In this document: piece by piece, positions 56,345-64,000 of the stretch
How the letters are laid out: every line of letters begins with the position of its first letter
How positions within the stretch are numbered: position 1 is the first letter of the stretch
NCBI GenBank assembly: GCA_039881045.1
Contig: JAYWVB010000011.1
Span: forward strand, 124,001 to 188,000
DNA length: 64,000 bases
Direction of reading: 5' to 3'
Source of the DNA: Chaetomium olivaceum
Taxonomy: Eukaryota > Ascomycota > Sordariomycetes > Sordariales > Chaetomiaceae
Translations under genes and position numbers: made by a program
Notes under the pieces: model-generated
What the model was told of the DNA's origin: nothing
Database searches by the model: none
The model's input: only the letters and a program-made list of their open reading frames with translations

Positions 56345-57400
56345 GCGGACCTGGAATCACCCGCTTCCAAATCCACAAGAGCTTTGGCTCTCAGACCTTT
56401 ACCTGCAAGGGTTCTACACTCAGCGACGCGGCGAAGCCATCACCTTTCGACCCGAGGGTTACACTAGCCCCTTGTCTTCTCTTGAGGGCCTAGAGCACGC
56501 CAGATTTCTGGGATTTGCCGACCCCAGAGACAGGATCTACGCTTCTTTCGAGCTTTCTGTGCTCCAGCAAAATCCTCCCAACAATACTACCTAACTACGA
56601 GGGGGGGCATCAACAACCTTACCGTGATTTCACTTGCGAATACTTGAGGACGAGCGGAGATTTAGATCTTTTCCATTTTGCCCATGATGATGAGACCACC
56701 ATCAAAAAGACGTGCCGCCTTGGGTGCCACGCTGGGATACAGATCTCTATTCGAGCTATACCGGTACGCTCAACAACTACAGCAGGTTCACTCGCCGAAA
56801 TGTTTCGCCATTTTTCTCTCCAAGTGTCACCGTAGGCTCGGACCAGACGGCTGTGGAAGTTCGAGCGGTCATGATAATCACTGTCAAGTTCGCGGCTCAA
56901 GGCTTTGACAAGAGTTGCACGACGCCCAGCGATGTCGCTTCGCTCTGGGCGTCCTTGTCGACCGAGCCAGCGCCATCGCCTTCCTCCCGCTCTCCCCTTC
57001 TCATCTTTCTCACTTTATTTTGTTCTGGAGTGTACCAGGGACGACTAGAGGAGGACTCCTGCAACGCGAGCTGGTCCAGGAAGACGCCTCATATGCCGAT
57101 GCCATCCTGTTCCACAATATGGCCATGGAGACCGTGCACCACAAGAAATTAATCGTGTTGGGTCGTGAGTATTACGGTTTGGTGCCTCGCATCGTACGTT
57201 CAGGGGACGTTTGCGCCATCATATTCGGAACGAGGTCGCCGTTCATCCTACGAAGTACCGACCAGGCCGGGTTCTACAAGCTCGTGGGATCGGTGCTTAT
57301 CCTCAGCAACGACCTCGATCACAATAGGTACCCAATTACACTGGAAGATACGGACTGGTTAGACTGGAAGCTGGAAGAGGAAGACATTTTTCTTTGTTGA
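56345..57400 (+). pseudogene. 5'-truncated, frameshifted HET-domain gene relic
   Basis: Pieces of a HET protein can be followed in order through different frames: PQELWLSDLYLQGFY and GFADPRDRIYASFELS (to about 56590), then LPNYEGGHQQPYRDF and SGDLDLFHFAHDDE, then PPWVPRWDTDLYSSY (about 56720-56780), and finally EYYGLVPRIVRSGDVCAI with GTRSPFILRS (57160-57270), the typical C-terminal block. The N-terminal blocks (LSYVWG, WIDxxCINQ) are absent; AT-rich DNA lies where they should be. At least three frame changes and a lost 5' end make this a relic, unlike the single-base breaks elsewhere in the window. It is not a copy of the HET gene at 28.9-31.0 kb. Confidence 0.65.
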
Positions 57401-58281
57401 TGCGTACACCCCTGGAGAGTGCTAGGGCGGACGTTGAATTAGTCACGTTAATACCTTCGTCTAAAGAGCGCAAAGAGTCTCCGAGATCGTCTTATATGTG
57501 GAACACGTCTTACTCCCTTCCGGGTTTGTTTCTGTCAGAGTTCAAAACAGAGGTATTTCACCATCGCAGGTGGCAACCCCAATGCTTTCCCGGATTTTTT
57601 AATGTTAGCTTAGAGCCAAGCAACACCCAATCTCCATCAACTATCACGCAGACCAGGTCCCCAAGCTTTTGGGAACTATTAGAGAATAGATGGAGTAGTT
57701 ATAGTACCATTCAACATCTATGTAAACTCGATCGAATCGGATGCGTTCTGCCCGAGTCGTAGGGCATGAGATTGATGATGATAGCTTTGGTATGGATACG
57801 GTTTGTCTTTTAGAAAGACAACATGGGATTGCTCAGGTACCTTATGTATATGATGCATACCAGGTATATACATGTTTACCGGTACTGCAAGAGAGCCAGG
57901 TGGCGTGGGGGGAACTGGCCAGGTGTCATCTCATCACTACATGGCATTGCTCCGATGCAGTCAGCCAGATGCAGTCAACCAATCCGGGACAACTACCGCG
58001 TCAGGGAAGCCCTACTTTCCACAACTCGTGACCACAGCCCCACTGCCTTTGAGGCTTTGACCGGACAACGTGCTGTCCCCCCGTGGCTTCCGTCTTGATA
58101 CCAGACTTCTTTCTGTAGCTGGTGGTTATTGACTGATACATACAAAATCCACAGGATCACGCGCCTTCAACAACAAAACCCAGTCAAACATACTCGCTGA
58201 ACCCACCATTTATTTGCGTCAGAACACGACAGCCGTGCCACGACTACGCCGACCTGTTTGTCGAGTCACCCGGCGTCCAGG
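57401..58281. other. Intergenic 0.9 kb
   Basis: Between the HET relic and the SDR gene. Overlapping short ORFs without domains; holds the SDR promoter. Confidence 0.45.
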
Positions 58282-59346
58282 ATGGCCACACCTCACCCTA
58301 GAGTTTCCATTGTCTGGAGCGCTATGAAGGCGCTGAAAGGCACGCATAATGCGGATGTGACGGTACCAGCGGCCGACTTGCGGGACAAGCAGGTTTTGAT
58401 CACCGGCTCAAACCACGGCATTGGGCGGGAAGCCGCAATTGAGCTCGCCAGATCGGGCGCTAGCCTGGTTCTGGCGTGCCGGCAGCCGCCGCCACATGAG
58501 ACGCACCCGGAGGTTGTTGTCGAGGAATGCCGGGCGGCCGCTAGGGAACGTGGAGAGTACCCGGTGGTTGAGTGGTGGGAATGCGACATGGCGGACATGA
58601 CATCAGTTGAGGCTCTGGCGGAGCGATGGAACAGAACCGGCAGACCGCTGGATATATTGGTGAACAACGCGGGTATTTTGCCACCGACTGGGCAGGTTGT
58701 TTTCACGGCGGACGGATTCGAGATATGTCATCAGGTCAACTTTCTCTCTCACACTCTGTTGACGCTGAGTCTGCTGCCCTCAATATCGAAGGCGCCACAT
58801 CCACGCATTGTATTCACCACGTCCTCCATGCACTACCTGGGGACATACGACTTGTCAAACGCCAACATTGGTCGCGACGCATACGCCAACAACAAGCTGT
58901 ACCTTCAGATCTGGCTTACCGAACTACAACTCCGGCTACTTCAGCATCCCGACTACCAGCATATCGTCGTGCACGGTGTCCATCCAGGGTTTGTGAAAAG
59001 CGGTATTTGGAAGCCGCTCAAGGAAGCTAGCGCGGCCATCAGAGTTACCGATCCGCTTTCTTGGTTACTCGTAGCTCTCCTCGGCTGGTTTGGGATTGAT
59101 TCACGGCAGGGCAGTTTAGCCATTGTCAACGCGGCCACCAGCTCCGAGCTGGGGCTGCAGGCGGTTGGCGTAGACGACTTCAGGGGTGGTGCCAAATACC
59201 TTAATAGGGTCTGGGAGGAGGAGGCGAGCCCGTACACTCGTCATCCGGCTTCGCGGAAGGAAGTTTGGGACTTCATTGTGGGTGAACTGGACATTGGAAG
59301 GAGATCTACTATTTCTCATGATGTGCAAGACGTAATCTTGGCATGA
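58282..59346 (+). CDS. Short-chain dehydrogenase/reductase (retinol-dehydrogenase-like)
   Basis: Intronless, 354 aa from the ATG at 58282 (MATPHPRVSIVW). Rossmann motif ITGSNHGIGREAA, then LACRQ (NADP-type preference plausible from the Arg), DILVNNAGI, and the catalytic Ser in FTTSSMHYLG with a YANNK (YxxxK) motif. HGVHPGFVKSGIW follows as usual. A hydrophobic patch near residue 260 (WLLVALLGWFGI) could be a membrane anchor. This family oxidises or reduces alcohol/ketone groups on lipids, steroids or polyketides; the substrate cannot be told. It lies 31 kb from the sterol genes in a gene-poor part, so I do not connect them. The frame is clean. Confidence 0.88.
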   Translation: MATPHPRVSIVWSAMKALKGTHNADVTVPAADLRDKQVLITGSNHGIGREAAIELARSGASLVLACRQPPPHETHPEVVVEECRAAARERGEYPVVEWWECDMADMTSVEALAERWNRTGRPLDILVNNAGILPPTGQVVFTADGFEICHQVNFLSHTLLTLSLLPSISKAPHPRIVFTTSSMHYLGTYDLSNANIGRDAYANNKLYLQIWLTELQLRLLQHPDYQHIVVHGVHPGFVKSGIWKPLKEASAAIRVTDPLSWLLVALLGWFGIDSRQGSLAIVNAATSSELGLQAVGVDDFRGGAKYLNRVWEEEASPYTRHPASRKEVWDFIVGELDIGRRSTISHDVQDVILA

Positions 59347-60608
59347 ATGGTAAGAGGTAACTACCTACCTTACACAGGTCGACCAAACCGTCAGGAGAAC
59401 AGGACAGTCCCTTCAGCCCCAATTAATTCCCACATGCTCTCCTCTTCGGTTGCGAGATATGTAAACATCCTGATCCATGCTATTAAAAGACAAAGTTCTC
59501 CTCTTCCGAAGTTCTAAGGCTCATTGGCCTTTTCTATGGACATCCTCAGCCGACATTTAATTTCATGGCGTTTTATACCACAACTCGGGATTATTACGGG
59601 GCCTAAACCAGGCCCCAACTCACCGACATGGCAAAGTGCATTGCCCAGTACCATTAAAGAGCATGTGGACATGTCCTCGGCTTGAAATGGGGCCCATGGC
59701 CGAACAACTCACCCCTTCGTTGAACATTGGGCATCTCGGTGGGTGCGCTGTCCGGCGTGTCGAGAGTAATTAGGTTTTGCTGAGCAAACATCGTATTGCT
59801 TCAGCTACCATCCAGAGTATATCTAGCCCGAGCGAAATGGCTCAGTTGCCGATGGCCGTGACTGTTTTAGTGCTCCCGTGCGTCTGGACAAGGAGGACCG
59901 AAAGGGCACCGCAGATGTTGGCGGTATACAGTACTACGTACCTCCCGAGGCGGTCGAATCCTTTTCTTGCGAGGCTCTTCACTGGCCAGAGTGGGGATAG
60001 GCCAGCCTGGTGTTACCTTTCCTGGGTTTCTGACGCCACTAGTGCGCCGGGTGTCCTGGGTAAAGGAGGGGGAGAAATTAGGTTAGGTAGGTAGGTACGT
60101 GGAACCTTTGTTCTGTAGGATTCTCATAACCTCTTTGTCAATATTGTCCGAGTGGATGAAGGTACATAGCTCCGCTAGCCGTAGCTAAATCAACCTTCGA
60201 AAATGTAAAAGTAATCTTGTAACATGCGTTCCCCCTCCAGAAGGTTAAAGTTTGAATGTAAATACCGATCCGACCTGCTCCAGGTAGGGCTACGAAAGCA
60301 GATATGTAAGGAAGGAAGAATCACACTTTGTCTCCTTTAGTTGGCCTGATGGGTTGGGGGATGCTCCCGGTCACGCCTGGTTCAAGAGTAATACCGAATC
60401 CCAAACGATGTGTTAGTTACTATAAACTACGGTTTCTATAATGCCTGTTGGTAGTCTACCTATACGAAAGAAACTCTGACCTTCTGCTGTACGGAAAAAG
60501 CATGATACACATGCGAAACAAAGTCCGCGTCCAGTTTGTTGAACACCGACTTATTCTGAGCGCGGAAGGTCGAGGAATGTAGGATTGATGTGGAGTACTA
60601 ATTATGGT
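59347..60608. other. Intergenic 1.26 kb
   Basis: No gene seen. Contains TTAGGTAGGTAGGTACGTGG at about 60082, a motif type also found at 38.7 kb. Confidence 0.45.
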
Positions 60609-61034
60609 TTATTGCCATAGCTCCGCACATGCCGAACATCCGTAATAAGGTGGAATATTCCACTTATTTGGGAAGCCTAGCTCTACAAGTCTGTGTTGAG
60701 CTTCATGGTCGAATGTACATTCCGTACAGTGGAAGAAATTATGACCACACCTCCGGCGAGGTGGGTGTATCTTACCTACAAAGCCCTTGAATCTGACTGC
60801 TAACCCAGGCTTCCCTTGTGGTGTAGACTGAATGCCAATATCCTTCTTATCTCGTGCCAAAGCTTCATGGTCTATTACCATATTCTGGCATTGAGTGGTG
60901 GGAAGATCCTTGTCACGAACTTCAATTGTGGACGCATGTTTACATTTGCAACATGTCCAGCCGAAAAACGGATAAGCATTGGCAAATATCTCAGCCCATG
61001 CTGCGTCTACAAGCTTTAACTGTTCAGGTTTCAT
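60609..61034 (-). CDS. Small Cys-rich, probably zinc-binding hypothetical protein
   Basis: 141 aa from MKPEQLKL. Cys/His clusters at GWTCCKCKHAS, TTQCQN, RRRCGHNFFHCTEC and YGCSACAEL could hold two zinc ions, as in zinc-ribbon or RING-like knuckles. Trp, Cys and His spacing is too regular for chance in an AT-rich region. I do not recognise the family. No intron is required, although GT-rich words near 60790 would allow one. It stands alone in a gene-poor stretch. Confidence 0.6.
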   Translation of the reverse strand: MKPEQLKLVDAAWAEIFANAYPFFGWTCCKCKHASTIEVRDKDLPTTQCQNMVIDHEALARDKKDIGIQSTPQGKPGLAVRFKGFVGKIHPPRRRCGHNFFHCTECTFDHEAQHRLVELGFPNKWNIPPYYGCSACAELWQ

Positions 61035-62776
61035 TCTCAGGAGCAATATCTACAACGCTTGTGGTTTGTGACTCTTTCCAAACTTTAAAGGAGGTTAGAG
61101 AGTCGTAGCAAATGGATTATATAGGTAGTTTAACTTACAGTTTATTAATATTCCTTTATCATTCTTGGCTTGGTAGAGCTTACCACTTGGTTGAAAGAGT
61201 TATATATCAATGCCCAATTTAAAGCTATGAACAATGATGTACGTTTGTTCAAGATCGTTTACTCAACACTAAACATTGAAATTCTATTCCATTATCTTTC
61301 CCCCTTCCCGCGGCTCGCTACAATCTCCCCAGCGCCCCGCCCCGCTGCCTCCATTCTTTGTGTTAAGAAGGGTTTAGTTTTTACTACCACTTATTCAATA
61401 CCTACTACTGATATACCGTTATAGATCAAGAGTCAGGAGGAATTATGTGTCCGTGGAGCTTATGGCAGCCTTTATCCCATTTATATCGGTTCTGAGAATT
61501 GCCATCGGTGGAGGGCTGTTGAGTTAGAGGATAAAGGTCGTTTGTCCTAGTCTTTTCCGAGGCTCATGGGACATGGATAGGGAAAAACGTCCAAGGACAT
61601 AATTATCTATCACTGAGTCTGTATTGAGCTTTTGTAGGCTTAATTGTAAGATAACCTAGATTACCTCCTCCCTCGGGGATGGACCATCGCCAAAACCACT
61701 AAAGAATTTGCTATAGATGACAAACTGGACGCTGCGTTAGCCCTCCCGAGGAGCGCCTCAGGGTTTCCATTGCTTCAATGTTCACCATGAGTCAATGGTG
61801 CAGAGACGAGCGGCCCCGAACGGGACCTTTGGATGCGCGCTGACCGATGAAGAAAAACACAGAAAGAAGGCAAATAAAGTGAGAAGGCCAAAAGGAAGAA
61901 AGAAAGGTAAGGGAGAAATTAGGGTAAAAAGCTGCGAACAAAAGAAACGGGAAGAATAGAAAAGCAAAACCTAAGTAAAATAAAAAGTTAAACGGAACAA
62001 ATGCATTTGCTTCAAGGTCATCTTCGGGATTTCCCATCGCTCCTCCTTTTTTTCTAAGCATCGCTGAATGGATAAAAAGAGTTTCAATTCTTGCGGAACC
62101 CGGGGATATTCATATATTTTGACAGTCCATATGGAGGTGGCATGAACACGGAACAATAGTGGGCAAGGTCGGGAATCAGAGGTGTCGTCGCGGGGGTCTT
62201 TCTTACTTTGACAAAGGACTTAGATCCTAAGACTCTCTAACTCCCTCCCTGGCTTGCGTTGTCAGTTATGTTGTGGGTGAAGAAGTGGGTTGGAAGTTGC
62301 GCATGTATGACAAGCCCACTAGTACCTAGGCCTACATATATCAAGAGTTCCAATAAGACAAACTACCGCGTCCTGGGAAGTGAGCAGGCTCGGTGCATAT
62401 GTGCGTTAACCCAAACCTGGTTAACATCGGCTCCCCTAGGGCTTCCCGATGTCGTGACAAAGGTGCTGGGAAAGGGGAATGACCAACAATCGGGCAAGTC
62501 GGCGATAGCGATAGGTTAGATAGCTGAGTTTGGTTCTGAGGCGCATGGGATGATGCAATCTCATCACTCAGCGCTTCCCATTGGGCAATTAGAAAATGTG
62601 CCCCGTATTGTCACCGAGATGGGAAGGTCACACGTGCTGACTCATACCCATATCGCACACCCGACGGACCAACGTCTGGTGTTCCAAGTTCAACCACGGG
62701 CGCCGCCTTTCCCTCTGTTCTCTTTCCCGCTAGGGTTCCTAACTAGCCTATAAGCCGTGATCGCCGTAGAAGTTAC
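61035..62776. other. Intergenic 1.7 kb
   Basis: AT-rich left half and a purine-rich run on the plus strand around 61850-61990. No domain-bearing ORF. Holds promoters of the Cys-rich gene and the ABCC gene. Confidence 0.45.
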
Positions 62777-64000
62777 ATGTTCAAGATGCCCTTCACGGCG
62801 GAAGAGGACGGCATACTCCAGCTGAACCCACACCACAACTTTGACTTTGGTCTCCAATTCGAACAGCTATTTTTCTCAGCCCTACCGTCCGTCTTATTTA
62901 TTGCAACCTGCATCTGGCGCACAACCTCGCAGGCTCGGAAGCCGATCGTGGTGGATGCTCCCACGTTTCAAGTTACCAAAGTTGTAGGGTGCCAAGCTCT
63001 TTTGTTGTTTCTCCAAGTCTCAGTGCGCTGATAGATCGGGCCAGGCTGTTATTCTATGCTATGTCGGACTTGAACTCTCACTCCTTATTCTTGCCGCCCG
63101 TGGCAGGATGCCCGTAACCGGCATACTTCTGGCTTCCTCGGCCCTGAAGCTTGTGTCGGCCCTGTTCATGACGATGTTCAGCGTCCTTGACCATAGCAGG
63201 AGCCCTCGGCCGTCTGTGCTGTTGAATATATATTTGTCTTTGACTCTCCTACTAGACGCTGCCCAAGCAAGAACGCTGTTTCTCTCGTCAGATGGAAAGT
63301 CCGACCTCACCTACAGCGCCATATTCACTGCCGCTGTGGCTGTCAAGGCCGGGGTATTGCTGCTCGAAGCCCACCACAAGTCGAAATGGATCCGATGGGA
63401 TACAAAGAAACATAGCCCAGAGGAGACCAGCGGCATATTTTCACTGAGTGTGCTTTTCTGGCTCAACAAGATGTTTTTAGCTGGGTACCAAAAGGTCTTA
63501 GCACTGGAAGACCTGTATCCCCTTGACAGCGGTTTTGATGCCAAGCTGCTTCACGACAGGTTTACCACCAACATGGACTATTCTAAGTTGAAGGGGGACA
63601 AGTTTGGTCTTGCAAAGGTGCTCGTGCGCACGCTCAAGGTTCCCCTTCTTCTTCCTATCATTCCAAACCTGGCACTTGTGGGTTTCAAGTTTTGCCAACC
63701 ACTGTTCCTCGAGAAGTTGTTGGAGTATCTCTCGAAACCTGCACCTCTCGACGCGAATATCGGCTACGGTTTGATCGGCGCCAGTGTACTGATTTACGGT
63801 GGCATTGCTATCTCGTCAACCCTATCAGGGTAGGCAAACACTGCCTACGGAACGATTTGCAGCGGATGATATACTTACAACCGAGCATAGATACTTTCAC
63901 CACCGAGTGCGCACCATGGCAAGATCGATACTGGTCACCGAGACCTTCATCCAAGCTACGAGATCACGTATCGGAACAGCCGATAACAACTCGGCCCTAA
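62777..64000 (+). CDS. ABCC (MRP-type) ABC transporter, N-terminal part, runs off the window
   Basis: The beginning of a full-size multidrug-resistance-associated transporter: an N-terminal TMD0 with five hydrophobic segments, the linker FSLSVLFWLNKMFLAGYQKVL, and then TMD1. Exons 62777-62983, 63045-63829 and 63891 to the edge, with two 61-nt introns. The second junction reads SG-YFHHRVRTMARSIL, which matches the coupling region of fungal ABCC proteins. The nucleotide-binding domains lie beyond 64000. MFKMPFTAEEDGI fits family N-termini; Met at 62786 is an alternative. Such transporters export glutathione conjugates, toxins or secondary metabolites. The frame is clean as far as seen. Confidence 0.85.

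Noticed and set aside
56345..57400. Reading the second HET locus as a functional gene with assembly errors
   Set aside because: It lacks the whole N-terminal HET core and needs at least three frame changes, so a relic is simpler.
53112..62776. Intact transposon or retroelement
   Set aside because: No transposase, reverse transcriptase or integrase motif and no convincing terminal repeats were found by eye.
1..64000. CRISPR array, bacterial operon or viral genome segment
   Set aside because: Spliceosomal introns, a eukaryotic tRNA and fungal gene families throughout; no regular spacer-repeat array.

Overview
This window comes from a filamentous ascomycete, most likely a Sordariomycete. The signs are short introns (about 55-120 nt, often with CTAAC-like branch points), GC-rich coding sequence against AT-rich intergenic DNA, HET-domain genes, a Sad1-type SUN protein, and an intron-containing nuclear tRNA. 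Nothing in it looks bacterial or viral.

Layout, left to right. 0-7.8 kb: a partial gene end, a SUN-domain nuclear-envelope protein (-), UDP-glucose 4-epimerase (+) and a quinone oxidoreductase (-). 8.7-17.3 kb: a secreted GH43 arabinanase-type enzyme (-), an EasF/Egt-like SAM methyltransferase (+), an APH-fold phosphotransferase (+) and a small-subunit catalase (-). 19.0-27.1 kb: four genes in two head-to-head pairs, namely a sterol C5-desaturase-like protein (-) with a DHCR7-type sterol delta7-reductase (+), then an ABCG half-transporter (-) with a DHCR24-type sterol delta24-reductase (+). 27.8-46.5 kb: an unknown conserved protein, a HET protein (-), a giant ankyrin protein of about 1,900 aa (+), a SNF2-RING ATPase (+) and a secreted PQQ-type beta-propeller protein (-). 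47-53 kb: a C2H2-like finger protein (-) and a large alpha/beta-hydrolase-fold protein (+). 53-64 kb is gene-poor: tRNA-Arg(CCU) with a 16-nt intron, a broken HET relic, an SDR, a small Cys-rich protein and the start of an ABCC transporter that runs off the edge.

The most interesting unit is 19.0-27.1 kb. C5-desaturase, delta7-reductase and delta24-reductase are the three steps that turn delta7,24-sterols into cholesterol-type delta5-sterols, and an ABCG transporter is the family that moves sterols in animals. Ergosterol genes are normally scattered in ascomycetes, so this looks like a compact gene cluster for making and exporting a sterol that is not ergosterol. The substrate and product are inferred.

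A second window-wide pattern matters for anyone using this annotation. At least fourteen single-base reading-frame breaks occur in ten otherwise well-conserved genes, often in short homopolymers. Correcting each by one base gives whole codon counts and proteins of family length. Assembly indels explain this better than ten independent pseudogenes, but reads are needed to decide. Affected genes are given as CDS with the break position noted.
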